This document shows positions 31,898 through 40,584 of a DNA stretch of 64,000 nt, piece by piece. This DNA is from UBA5336 sp964492485. GTDB lineage: Bacteria > Pseudomonadota > Alphaproteobacteria > Caulobacterales > Hyphomonadaceae. The position numbers were made by a program, and so were the translations under genes. Numbering within the stretch: the first letter of the stretch is position 1; each line of letters starts with the position of its first letter. Location of the stretch: positions 45,607 through 109,606 of the forward strand of contig CAZBKM010000008.1 in the NCBI GenBank assembly GCA_964492485.1, in the 5' to 3' direction. The notes below the pieces were generated by a model. That model had not been told where the DNA came from. It searched no databases and saw nothing but the letters and a program-made list of their open reading frames with translations.

Positions 31898-32454
31898 GCT
31901 TCGCGCGTGAGGATCTGCCCGAGGCCGCAGAGCAGGTCGTGTGCGTCGATGCGCAAGACCGTCCGCTGGGAGCGGCGGGCAAGCTGGACGTCCACCGGAC
32001 CGGGGCGTTGCATCGCGCCGTTTCCGTGTTCCTGGTCGACCGCCGCGGACGTCTGCTGCTGCAGCGCAGGGCAGCCGTGAAGTATCATTCACCGGGATTA
32101 TGGGCGAATGCCTGTTGCGGCCATCCCCGACCGGGCGAGACGCCCCGCGCGGCCGCGGCTCGCCGCCTGCGCGAGGAGGTGGGACTGGCTGCCGAGCTCA
32201 CGCCGGCCTTCACCACATGCTACGCGGCTTCGGTGGGCGGGGGCCTGCGCGAACATGAGTTCGTGCACGTCTTCTTTGGCCGTCACGAAGGCCCAGCCAT
32301 CCCCAATCCCGATGAGGTTTCAGAAACCGATTGGCAGGCGCCGGAGGATCTGGCCCGTGACCTCGACCAGCGGCATGCCGTCTGGCTGCACCATTACATG
32401 ACGGCCCATGGTGACGAGATCCGGGCCTGGACGGCGAAGCTGGCCGGAGCATAG
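31894..32454 (+). CDS. idi: isopentenyl-diphosphate delta-isomerase, type I
   Basis: A 186-residue Nudix-fold enzyme. LHRAVSVFL, the active-site Cys in LWANACCGHPRPGE, the Nudix box RRLREEVG and the catalytic Glu region LREHEFVHVFF are all present. It interconverts isopentenyl and dimethylallyl diphosphate and so supplies the starter for crtE. It is the last gene of the operon, fused by an ATGA overlap to blh. The 120 bp after it show no clear terminator. Confidence 0.94.
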   Translation: MSFAREDLPEAAEQVVCVDAQDRPLGAAGKLDVHRTGALHRAVSVFLVDRRGRLLLQRRAAVKYHSPGLWANACCGHPRPGETPRAAAARRLREEVGLAAELTPAFTTCYAASVGGGLREHEFVHVFFGRHEGPAIPNPDEVSETDWQAPEDLARDLDQRHAVWLHHYMTAHGDEIRAWTAKLAGA

Positions 32455-32574
32455 CCGAACGCCGGTGCCGCCACAGGCGTCGACCCGCCGGAGGGATGCG
32501 TAGCGCGGCGCCTGGTGCGGGCCGACGTGCCACTGCGGTTTTGCAGGCCGGCGCCCAGCGCGTCCGGACACGCC

Positions 32575-33003
32575 TCACTCGGCCACGGAAAGCGCGACGT
32601 CGATATTGCCGCGTGTGGCGTTGGAGTAGGGACAGACCTGGTGGGCGGCCTCGACCAGACGCCGTGCCACGGGGCCGTCGACGCCCGGAACCTTGACGCG
32701 CAGGGCCACGGTCAGGCCGAAGCCGCCGGCCTCTCTCGGGCCGATCCCGACTTCGGAGGTGACTTCCGCATCGTCTGGTACGGCGACGCCGACCTGTTTC
32801 GACACAGCCTTCATCGCGCCGAGAAAGCAGGCGGCATAGCCGGCCGCGAAGAGCTGTTCGGGATTGTTGCCATCCCCACCCGCGCCGCCAAGCGCCTTCG
32901 GCGCCGAGAGCGTGACGTCGAGCGCACCGTCATGAGTCCGCGCCCGACCGTCGCGCCCCCCGGTGGCCGTCGCTTCGACGGAATACTTCACATCCACGGA
33001 CAT
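32575..33003 (-). CDS. organic hydroperoxide resistance protein, Ohr/OsmC family
   Basis: The start is ATG 33003, with AGGGAGGA upstream (142 residues). The two redox cysteines are in GYAACFLGAMK and HQVCPYSNATRGN, and NPEQLFAAGYAACF is the Ohr signature. Ohr reduces organic peroxides with lipoyl-linked reductants. It is convergent with the phototrophy operon, and protection against carotenoid or retinal photo-oxidation is a tempting but unproven link. Confidence 0.9.
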   Translation of the reverse strand: MSVDVKYSVEATATGGRDGRARTHDGALDVTLSAPKALGGAGGDGNNPEQLFAAGYAACFLGAMKAVSKQVGVAVPDDAEVTSEVGIGPREAGGFGLTVALRVKVPGVDGPVARRLVEAAHQVCPYSNATRGNIDVALSVAE

Positions 33004-33121
33004 GATGGGTCCTCCCTGCTTCGTCCTACCGACAGATGGTCGCTTCAGACGGTTGTCCAAGGGGTGCGGAAAAGCCGTGAGGCAATGTCCGGTGGCTGGC
33101 GTGGACCCGGCCTGAACGTTC

Positions 33122-33153
33122 GCGACCCCGCCACGGTTTCGTGACGGGGTCGC
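33122..33153 (-). terminator. stem-loop downstream of the TonB-dependent receptor
   Basis: GCGACCCCGCCACG pairs with CGTGACGGGGTCGC (14 pairs with one mismatch) around a GTTT loop, 28 bp after the receptor stop codon. There is no U-run. It probably ends or protects the receptor transcript. Confidence 0.55.
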
Positions 33154-33181
33154 AGGTGTCGGCTACGGGCCGTTCGGCTTG

Positions 33182-35821
33182 TCAGAAGTTGAACTTGACC
33201 TCCGCGCCATAGAAGCGCGGCTGGCCGGGATAGACGGCGATCGTCCCGCTCAGCTCTGGCGGTTCGAAAGCCGCAAGGTTGTAGCTGTCCTCATCGAAGA
33301 GGTTGTCTGCGAAGGCCGACACCTCGAAGCGCCCGTCGCGGTCGACCAGGCTGACCCGTGCACCTGCCAGGGCGTAGGCATCGTTCTTGGTTGCCTCGCG
33401 CAGTCCGGGGATCGAGCTCAGATAGGCTTCGCTGTTCCAGCGGACATTGCCGTGCAGTTCTAGGTCGAACTGGCTGGAGACCGCAAGCGTGTAGGTGGCC
33501 GAACCGGTCAGAACGTATTCGGGCACGTTCGAGAGCTGCTCGCCGCCCTCGGCCACGACGTCGAATCCGCCCGTGCCGTCGGGCACCAGATTGTCGTCCT
33601 GACGCTCCGCCTTCGTGTAGGCAAACCCGCCCTGGATCACGAGCCCGTCCATCGGTGTCGCGCCCACATCCAGCTCGAGGCCGTAGCTTTCCACGTCGCT
33701 GTTGATGGTCCGGAAATTGATGCCGGTGAAGATGTTCTCCTGGAATCCCGACACGTCCTGAAAGAACAGGGCCCCGTTGATGGTCAGCGCGCCGTTCAGG
33801 AAAGCGGACTTCCAGCCGAGTTCATAGGCATCCACGATCTCGGACTCGAACGCCTGGTCGGAGACCTGGGCGCCGTCGCCGCCGAACAGTACCGCATCGA
33901 AGGCCGCCCGGTCGAGATTGTAGCCACCTGCCTTGAAGCCGCGCGAATAGCTGACATAGCCGAGAACGTCATCCGTGAAGGCATGGGCATATTTGACGGT
34001 GCCCGTGACTTCTTCCTCGGTCCGATCGTCGGAATAGGTGCCATTGAATTCGGTGTTGACCGCCGGATTGCACAACAGGCCGGCCAGTGCCCCGGCTCCG
34101 GCGGCATTCAGCTCGGCCAGCGCGGAAGGGTTCGCCTGCAGGAAGTCACAGGCCGGAAGCACGGCGTTCAGGTCTTCCGCAATGTCCTTGGTCTCATGAT
34201 TGTAGCGCAGGCCCACGGTCAGTGTGCCGGCCGGCGAGACGGTAATCTCGTTGTGGGTGAACAGCGCGAGAGCCTCGGTCTCGACCTCGTAGAGATCGTC
34301 ATTCTGCCCTGCACCCGCCGGCGTGGGGGGTACGAAGATCGGGATCGGGGTGCCGGTTTCCGGGTCGATCACCGGTGCGCCGGTTTCAGGGTTGGTGACG
34401 ACGCCCAGTATGGGCGCCACACCGAACGTGCTGCCATCGGGATTGAAGCCGAAGGGCTGCGTGCCGAAGAACTGGAACGGTCCGCCGGGCGTGTCCTGTG
34501 TCGCCCCGATGGTCACGAGGTCCGTGAACAGGTCACCCTGGGTGCCGACCCGGATCGTTTCCTTCAGATCGAGCGTCTCGTTCATGTAGAAAGCGCCGAC
34601 CAGCCAGTCGAGGGCGCCGATCTCGTCCTGAAGCCGCAATTCCTGGGTGAACACGGTGTCGCCGACCGTGTAGTCTTCGCGATAGGACCGGTCGATGCCG
34701 GTGAAGTCGACATCCTGGTCGCGGACGGCTTCCCAGTCGCGATACGCGGTGATCGAGGTCAGATTGCCGAACGAGAGTTCCTGGTCGACCTGTGCCGACA
34801 CGCCCCATTCCGAGACCGCCTCATCATAGCGGCGATTGGGTGAGATCGCATTGCGCTGCGCACTGGGGTCTGCGTCGACGATGCCGATGTTACCGGCTGC
34901 CGCCGCCCCGGCATTCACGGCAGCGCCGATCGGGCCTGGTTCCAGGATGACGGCCGAACAGCAGGACTCGTCGGTGTCGGCGGCGTCGAAGATGAACCGC
35001 GCCGTGGTGTCGGCATCCTCGTAGAGTAATTGGCCGCGCAGGAACGTCCGCTCGATGGAGTTGAAAGACCGATCCGCATTCGCATCGTCGATATAGCCGT
35101 CGCGGTCACGATACTTGGCGTCCAGCCGCGCAGCCCAGTTGTCGCCCAGCGGCCGGTTGAGCGACAGCTCCACTTCGCCGGCCCCGTAGTTGCCAGCGCC
35201 TGCCTTGAGGAAACCGCCCGCCTCGTCCAGGTCCGGCCCGGCGGTGGTGACGCTGACAACGCCTGCCGATGTGTTGCGTCCGAAGAGCGTGCCCTGTGGT
35301 CCGCGCAGCACCTCCACGGACTCCAGTTCCGGCAGTTCGGAGAGTGCGATGCCCGTGCGAGTGCGGAAGACGCCGTCGATCAGCACGCCCACGGCGGCTT
35401 CGAAGCCCGGATTGTTCGATCCGGTCCCAATGCCGCGGATCGAGATCGATGTGCCCGATGCGGCGCTCTCGGTCTGGGTGATCTGCACGGTCGGGGCGGC
35501 CTGCTCCAGATCGCCGACATCGTTGAAGCCCTGATCCTCCAGCAGGTCGCCGTCAAAGGCGGTGACGGCCACCGGCACGTCCTGCACCGTCACACCGGTC
35601 CGCCGCGTAGCCTGTACCACCACCTGGTTCAGCCGGCGCTGACCCGTTTCGACCGTTTCCACCGGGCTGCCGGATTCGGCTTCTGCGGGCTCTGCCTGCT
35701 GCGCAAGGGCGGGCGCTGACAGCGTCGTCGCCCCCATCAGCGCGGCGACGCCGACGCCCGTGCGCAGGCGGCCTTTTTGCAAGTGCTCACGGGTTGCATT
35801 GGTGGACTTGGCAACGGTCAC
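33182..35821 (-). CDS. TonB-dependent receptor
   Basis: An 879-residue outer-membrane receptor starting at GTG 35821, with AGGGAG upstream. The signal peptide ends SAPALA before QQAEP. The TonB box region may be QVVVQAT. The plug domain has ITQTESAASGTSISIRGIG and VEVLRGPQGTLFGRNTSAGVVSV (shown by its parts here). The barrel ends with GAEVKFNF, with the terminal Phe needed for assembly. Substrate unknown; it has the generic architecture common in Caulobacter- and Sphingomonas-type bacteria. A Cys pair CC in DTDESCCSAV is unusual. It is upstream of ohr on the same strand. Confidence 0.92.
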   Translation of the reverse strand: MTVAKSTNATREHLQKGRLRTGVGVAALMGATTLSAPALAQQAEPAEAESGSPVETVETGQRRLNQVVVQATRRTGVTVQDVPVAVTAFDGDLLEDQGFNDVGDLEQAAPTVQITQTESAASGTSISIRGIGTGSNNPGFEAAVGVLIDGVFRTRTGIALSELPELESVEVLRGPQGTLFGRNTSAGVVSVTTAGPDLDEAGGFLKAGAGNYGAGEVELSLNRPLGDNWAARLDAKYRDRDGYIDDANADRSFNSIERTFLRGQLLYEDADTTARFIFDAADTDESCCSAVILEPGPIGAAVNAGAAAAGNIGIVDADPSAQRNAISPNRRYDEAVSEWGVSAQVDQELSFGNLTSITAYRDWEAVRDQDVDFTGIDRSYREDYTVGDTVFTQELRLQDEIGALDWLVGAFYMNETLDLKETIRVGTQGDLFTDLVTIGATQDTPGGPFQFFGTQPFGFNPDGSTFGVAPILGVVTNPETGAPVIDPETGTPIPIFVPPTPAGAGQNDDLYEVETEALALFTHNEITVSPAGTLTVGLRYNHETKDIAEDLNAVLPACDFLQANPSALAELNAAGAGALAGLLCNPAVNTEFNGTYSDDRTEEEVTGTVKYAHAFTDDVLGYVSYSRGFKAGGYNLDRAAFDAVLFGGDGAQVSDQAFESEIVDAYELGWKSAFLNGALTINGALFFQDVSGFQENIFTGINFRTINSDVESYGLELDVGATPMDGLVIQGGFAYTKAERQDDNLVPDGTGGFDVVAEGGEQLSNVPEYVLTGSATYTLAVSSQFDLELHGNVRWNSEAYLSSIPGLREATKNDAYALAGARVSLVDRDGRFEVSAFADNLFDEDSYNLAAFEPPELSGTIAVYPGQPRFYGAEVKFNF

Positions 35822-36182
35822 GGTGCGGTCTCCCTGATCTCATTGGTGTGGGGCCCGGTTATTCGGCAGCCGGACTCTGTAACAGGCGATACAGGTTTTG
35901 CGCCCCGACGTAACCTGTCGTAGCGGGGGTGTCGTGGTCCGCCACACAATGTGACATTTCTACAACGGTTCGAATCGTCGAGACCGCATCTCGCCCGTTC
36001 GCGCCTGCAACGCAGACGTGTCGCTGCGGACCCCGGACATGGCGGGCACATCTGGGCGTGGTCATCGCGCCAATGCATCCGATCTCGCCTCGCGCGTGTG
36101 GCCAACCCCGAACGGACGGTATCGGCGCCGTTCGACTGCAAACGTCTGATCCAGATCAACGCGCGGCGCGTATTCAGGTTCG

Positions 36183-36248
36183 ATTGAGTGTTTCCTCCCC
36201 ATGACTCAATCCTGCCTGCCTCCCGGCGCCTGCCGGGAGGCTTTTTTT
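36183..36248 (+). ncRNA. probable small RNA with C-rich loop and terminator
   Basis: In a 636-bp gap without a gene (35822-36457), a stem ATTGAGT/ACTCAAT (36183-36189 with 36204-36210) exposes the loop GTTTCCTCCCCATG, which could pair with Shine-Dalgarno sequences. It is followed at once by an intrinsic terminator (36219-36248). No reading frame precedes the terminator. The 5' end is unknown; an imperfect EcfG-like promoter (CGAAC, 15 bases, CGTT) lies at 36109-36132. C-rich loops of this kind occur in alphaproteobacterial regulatory RNAs such as GsrN. Confidence 0.5.
36219..36248 (+). terminator. intrinsic terminator
   Basis: CCTCCCGGC and GCCGGGAGG form a 9-bp stem with a 4-base loop, followed by C and seven T. 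It is the only textbook Rho-independent terminator with a full T-run I found in the window, and no gene lies directly upstream on this strand. Confidence 0.85.
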
Positions 36249-36457
36249 GTCTTCGCGAAGATGTGCCCATCTCCCGACCGCCCGATCCGACGGGGTCAGA
36301 CTGGCCGGATTTCAGGTTCGCCCCATATTTTAGCGTGAGGTCACAGCGCCCCAGCCGGGGCGTAGCGGCGCCGATCGCTTGCCTTTCCCCCAGCGGCACG
36401 CCTATTCCCGGAGAAGGATCGGCGGTGCCCGTTGCGCGGTCCAGAAGCGGAGACAGC

Positions 36458-37681
36458 ATGAGCGAGCGCACCTTCAAGGGCTTTGGCGGCGTTGTCCTGC
36501 GTGCGCGGGTGTCAGGGTCCCCGGATGCGCCTGCCGTGCTGCTCCTGCATGGTCCCGGAGAAACCCGTGCGGTCTGGTCGGATGCTGCCGAGGCCCTTGC
36601 CCGAGCCGGGCGACAGGTCATCAGCCTCGACCTGCGAGGTCATGGGTCGAGCGACCGCGCCGGTGACGGGCGCTACGATGTCGGCGCCTGTGTCGAGGAT
36701 CTGCGAGCGGTGCTCGCCCAGCTTGCATCGCGTCCGGTCGTCGTGGCCGGTGGGCTGAGCGGCTGGATCGCAGTTCTGGCGCTTGGGGAGGACGGCGCGC
36801 ACCTGGCGACGGCCTTGGTCCTTGCCGACGCGCCCGCCGCCCCGGACGCCAGCTCCGCCGGCGCAGCCTGTCGGCGGGCCACCGACATCGCCGCCGGCGC
36901 CCGGGCTGAGGCGTGCGACCCGGTCTTTCTGGCCCGGTTTGATGCCCAGCACGTGACCGGGGACGTGGCGGCTGCGGCGGAGCGGATCGCCATGCCGGTG
37001 CTGTTCGTCCATGGCGCGCGCAGTCCCGTGACCGCCAGCGCGGATCTGGAGCCGTTCCTGCGCCGCTTTCCCGACGCCGAGGCGGTCGAGGTGGATGAGG
37101 CCGGCCACCTGGTCGCGGCCGACCGGTCGGATCTGTTCAGTTCCCTGCTTCTGGACTTTCTCGAACGCCGCGTTCCCCGTGACCCGCCCGAGTTCCGTTC
37201 CGGTTCGGATGCGCGCACGCTGCGCGATGCGCTGGGCTGCTTCGCGACCGGGGTTACCGTCGTGACCGCGAAGACCGAGGCTGGCGAGCCGATCGGATTG
37301 ACCGCCAACAGTTTTACGTCCGTTTCGCTGGATCCGCCACTGCTCCTGGTGTGCATCGCGCGCACCGCGGGCAGTTTCGAGACGCTTGTGGGAACCAGCC
37401 ATTTTGCGGTGAACGTCCTGCATATCGGCCAGCAACCGACCTCCAACCTGTTTGCCAAGCCTGGCGAGGCGCGGTTCGCCGCCACGGAGTGGACGTCGGG
37501 TCTGTTCGACGTGCCCCTGCTCACCGGGTCGCTCGCGAACTTCGAATGTGCGCTCCATGCGGTCCATGATGGCGGTGACCACATCATCCTCGTTGGCCGT
37601 GTGGAGCGGGCGACCTTCGAGCCGCGCCGCGACCCGCTCCTCTATTTTCGCGGCAAGTATCGGCGGCTACACTTCGCCTGA
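36458..37681 (+). CDS. fused alpha/beta hydrolase and flavin reductase
   Basis: A 407-residue two-domain protein starting at ATG 36458 (AAGCGGAGA upstream). Residues about 1-245 are an alpha/beta hydrolase: oxyanion region LLLHGPGETRAVW, nucleophile elbow GGLSGWIA (Ser), LFVHGARSP, and His in VDEAGHLVA. Residues about 250-407 are an FMN-binding split-barrel flavin reductase: LRDALGCFATGVTVVTA, GLTANSFTSVSLDPPLLLVCI and HIILVGRVERATF. Such reductases supply FMNH2 to partner monooxygenases. The fusion suggests that a hydrolysed product is passed to, or derived from, a flavin monooxygenase (inference). The stop overlaps the convergent VOC gene by 15 bp. Confidence 0.85.
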   Translation: MSERTFKGFGGVVLRARVSGSPDAPAVLLLHGPGETRAVWSDAAEALARAGRQVISLDLRGHGSSDRAGDGRYDVGACVEDLRAVLAQLASRPVVVAGGLSGWIAVLALGEDGAHLATALVLADAPAAPDASSAGAACRRATDIAAGARAEACDPVFLARFDAQHVTGDVAAAAERIAMPVLFVHGARSPVTASADLEPFLRRFPDAEAVEVDEAGHLVAADRSDLFSSLLLDFLERRVPRDPPEFRSGSDARTLRDALGCFATGVTVVTAKTEAGEPIGLTANSFTSVSLDPPLLLVCIARTAGSFETLVGTSHFAVNVLHIGQQPTSNLFAKPGEARFAATEWTSGLFDVPLLTGSLANFECALHAVHDGGDHIILVGRVERATFEPRRDPLLYFRGKYRRLHFA

Positions 37682-38056
37682 GCCTTGGCCTGCCGGTCCG
37701 GACAGCGGGGTGGCGAAACTGAGCTCGTGGCCATCGGGATCGGTGATGTGGAAGTATCGCTCCCCCCAGGGCGCGTCGCGTGGCGGGGCATGGGGCGCAT
37801 AGCCCGCTTCCTCCGCCAGGGCGTGGAACGCATCCACATTCGCCACGTGGAAGATCGCCCGGCCCCAGAAGCCTGGTTGCCCATGCGCTTCCGTCGTCAG
37901 GTTGAGGGCCGTTGGTCCCGCCCAGAGGGTTGTGAAGCGCGCTTCGGGTCCGCCAAAGTCCAGCCGGAAGCCGAGGGCCCGGTAGAACGCGACAGCTTCG
38001 GCCATGCGTGTGGTCGAGAGCGTCAGCGCGCTCAGCCCGCGGTGCTGGGTGATCAT
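37667..38056 (-). CDS. VOC (glyoxalase/bleomycin resistance) family protein
   Basis: The start is ATG 38056 (129 residues). Two beta-alpha-beta-beta-beta repeats are visible, with ALTLSTTRMAEAVAFYRALGF and a second with AIFHVANVDAFHALAEEAG. The end ERYFHITDPDGHELSFATPL is the characteristic metal-site strand of this superfamily. Substrate unknown. Upstream extensions of the frame lack a ribosome site. Confidence 0.82.
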   Translation of the reverse strand: MITQHRGLSALTLSTTRMAEAVAFYRALGFRLDFGGPEARFTTLWAGPTALNLTTEAHGQPGFWGRAIFHVANVDAFHALAEEAGYAPHAPPRDAPWGERYFHITDPDGHELSFATPLSGPAGQGSGEV

Positions 38057-38220
38057 GGGCGGTTCCCCGTTTGGCTGCTGCGCCTGAGCGTGCCTGCCCG
38101 ACGGGGCGCGGGCAAGCCGGGGGCGGGCAGACAGGCCGGCGCGCCTGTGCAAGACTGCCACCTGCAAGACGGGAGATCATCCGGTTCGGGATGGCCCGGA
38201 CCCTCGGGGAGGACAAGGCA

Positions 38221-39465
38221 ATGGGTACGACGCTGCCGCAAACCGGTCGGCCCTGGCCGGACATCGAAGACGAGATGCATGCACGCGGCGCCGGGGATGC
38301 GGCCTGGCGCGACGGACGCACGGCTGTCTATGTCTTCAATGCCGGCGAGGAGGTCGCCGAGGTTCAGAAACGGGCCTATGCGGCGTTCATGTCCGAGAAC
38401 GGCCTGGGCCCCAAGGCGTTTCCGAGCCTTGCCCAGATGGAACGCGATGTCATCGCCATGGCGCTTGACCTGTTGCATGGGCCCGACGGTGCGACCGGGG
38501 CGATGACGTCGGGTGGAACCGACTCCATAACCATGGCCATCAAGACCGCTAGGGACTTTGCGCGTCATCAGGGTCGAGCCCTTGGGCGGGGCAATCTGGT
38601 CCTGCCCCGTTCCGCGCACCTGGCCTTCGACAAGGCCGCCCATCTCATGGATCTCGAGATCAGACGGGTCCCTCTGCGTGAGGATGGCAGCTACCAGGCG
38701 GATCCCGCGGCCATGGCCGAGGCCTGCGATCGTGACACGGTGATGATGGTCGGGTCCGCGCCGAACTTTCCCCACGGGATCATCGACCCGATCGAGGCGC
38801 TGGGCGATCTGGCGGCGGCCCGGAATGTCTGGCTGCACGTGGATGCCTGTGTCGGTGGCTATTTCGCACCGTTCGCCCGCATGAACGGCGTGCCCGTTCC
38901 GCCCTTCGACTTCGAGGTGCCTGCCGTCATGTCGATGAGCGCGGACCTGCACAAGTATGGCTATGCCGCCAAGGGCGCGTCCACGGTCCTGTTTCGCGAG
39001 GAGGCCCTGTATGTGCACATGCCCTTCGATCTCGACAGCTGGTCCGGCGCGCCCATGAAGACCCCGACGCTGGCGGGGACGCGCCCGGGTGGCGCGATTT
39101 CTGCCGCCTGGGCGGTGATGAACTTTCTGGGCGTGGACGGGTACCGCCGCTTGCAAGGCAAGGTCTGCGCCACGCGCGAACGGCTCGAGGAGGGCGTGCG
39201 GACACTGGGGTTCGAGGTGCTGGGCCAACCGCTTCTCGGCCTGGCTGCGTTCCGGCACCCGGATCACCACGCCTTTGCGCTATATGGCGAGATCTACAGG
39301 CGCGGATGGTTCACCTCGGTTACCAAGGAACCGCCGAGCCTGCACATGATGCTGTCGCCGAAACACGAGGAGGTCATCGACGCGTATCTCGCCGACCTCG
39401 AGGCGGCCGTTGCGGCGGTGGCACGTGGCGAAGCGGGTCCCCGGGTTGCGGCGCGCTACAGCTAA
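38221..39465 (+). CDS. sphingosine-1-phosphate lyase-like PLP enzyme
   Basis: A 414-residue group II decarboxylase-family protein starting at ATG 38221 (GGGGAGGA upstream). The region GSAPNFPHGIIDPIEAL and WLHVDACVGGYFAPF, and the cofactor loop SMSADLHKYGYAAKGAS, resemble eukaryotic and bacterial S1P lyases more than amino acid decarboxylases. It has no N-terminal membrane anchor. S1P lyases cleave phosphorylated sphingoid bases to ethanolamine phosphate and a fatty aldehyde. A neighbouring alcohol dehydrogenase could process an aldehyde, but this is only positional. The TAA stop is the first triplet of repeat B4. Confidence 0.8.
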   Translation: MGTTLPQTGRPWPDIEDEMHARGAGDAAWRDGRTAVYVFNAGEEVAEVQKRAYAAFMSENGLGPKAFPSLAQMERDVIAMALDLLHGPDGATGAMTSGGTDSITMAIKTARDFARHQGRALGRGNLVLPRSAHLAFDKAAHLMDLEIRRVPLREDGSYQADPAAMAEACDRDTVMMVGSAPNFPHGIIDPIEALGDLAAARNVWLHVDACVGGYFAPFARMNGVPVPPFDFEVPAVMSMSADLHKYGYAAKGASTVLFREEALYVHMPFDLDSWSGAPMKTPTLAGTRPGGAISAAWAVMNFLGVDGYRRLQGKVCATRERLEEGVRTLGFEVLGQPLLGLAAFRHPDHHAFALYGEIYRRGWFTSVTKEPPSLHMMLSPKHEEVIDAYLADLEAAVAAVARGEAGPRVAARYS

Positions 39466-39555
39466 AGCATTTTCGAGCGAAGTGGGAACCGGCTCGCGTC
39501 GCGGAGATGCGCCGGAACACACCTCCGGCATATCTTCACGGACTCCGATTGGCTG
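39463..39555 (-). repeat. worn repeat family B, copy B4
   Basis: The start TAAAGCATTTTCGAGCGAAG and the core GGAACCGGCTCGCGT match B; the second half has changed (ATATCTTCACGGACTCCGATTGG). Its first triplet is the stop codon of the S1P-lyase-like gene. Confidence 0.7.
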
Positions 39556-39688
39556 GACGGCGCGCCGGACCCCGCCCGACCCTCGGCGAACCCTCTTCGG
39601 CGTATGCGCGGCTTTCATCGCAGGCCCGAGACCGCTATCGTATCGTCACAGGCTGCCGGAACAGAGCGGCCGGATCTGGGAGGACAAG

Positions 39689-40543
39689 ATGAACCTGCAT
39701 ACGCCACCGGAGGCGTTCTCGCGCTTTGACGTCCAGCCATTGACCCCGGCCATCGGGGCGGAGCTTCTGGGCGTGGACCTGGCCGAGATCGACGCCGACC
39801 TCATCGCCGACATTCGCAGAGCCCTGTTGCGCTACAAGGTTGTCTTCTTCCGCGACCAGACCTTGACGCGCGCCCAGCACATCGCGTTCGCCCGTCAGTT
39901 CGGAGACCTCGAGATCCACCCGGCCACACCGAAGGACCAGGCCGATCCGGAGGTCCTGAGGATCGCCCATGGGCCGGACTCCCGTGGGCAGGAGAATGCC
40001 TGGCATTCCGATGTCACCTGGCGGGCGTGCCCGTCGCTGGGATCCATCCTGCGCGCCATCGAGCTGCCGCCGGTCGGGGGCGATACGCTGTTTGCCAATA
40101 TGGCGCTGGCCTATGAGCGGCTGGACGACGAAACCCGCGAAGCGATCACGGGGCTTGTCGCCGTGCACGATATTGCCCGCGTCTTTGCCCGCCGCCTGGG
40201 CAAGCCGGCGGAGGATCTTCACGCCCAGTATCCGCCCATGGAGCACCCGGTGGTGCGCACCCATCCGGAAACCGGCGAGCGGACCCTGTATGTCAATGCG
40301 GCCTTCACCAGTCACATCAAGGACATGGACCCCGAAGAGAGCGAGGCCCTGCTGCAGCGCCTATACCTCACCGCCTGGAACCCGGAAGTACAGTGCCGCT
40401 TCCGTTGGGCGCCCGGTTCGATCGCCTTCTGGGACAACCGCGCCTGCCAGCACTTTGCGGCCAGTGACTATTATCCGGAGGTCCGGATCATGGAACGGGT
40501 CACCATCGCCGGTGACCGTCCCTACTTCGACGCCACAGCCTGA
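39689..40543 (+). CDS. TauD/TfdA family 2-oxoglutarate dioxygenase
   Basis: A 284-residue Fe(II)/2-oxoglutarate dioxygenase. The iron ligands are His and Asp in ENAWHSDVTW and the distal His in NRACQHFAASDY; the oxoglutarate Arg is in EVRIMERV. VVFFRDQTLTRAQHIAFARQFG is typical of the N-terminal part. Taurine, 2,4-D or other substrates are all possible in this family. ATG 39689 has GGGAGGAC upstream. An ADH gene follows 41 bp later, so the two may share a transcript. Confidence 0.88.
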   Translation: MNLHTPPEAFSRFDVQPLTPAIGAELLGVDLAEIDADLIADIRRALLRYKVVFFRDQTLTRAQHIAFARQFGDLEIHPATPKDQADPEVLRIAHGPDSRGQENAWHSDVTWRACPSLGSILRAIELPPVGGDTLFANMALAYERLDDETREAITGLVAVHDIARVFARRLGKPAEDLHAQYPPMEHPVVRTHPETGERTLYVNAAFTSHIKDMDPEESEALLQRLYLTAWNPEVQCRFRWAPGSIAFWDNRACQHFAASDYYPEVRIMERVTIAGDRPYFDATA

Positions 40544-40584
40544 TCCTCGCGCCGACACGATGACAGAAACAGGGAGATAACCCC

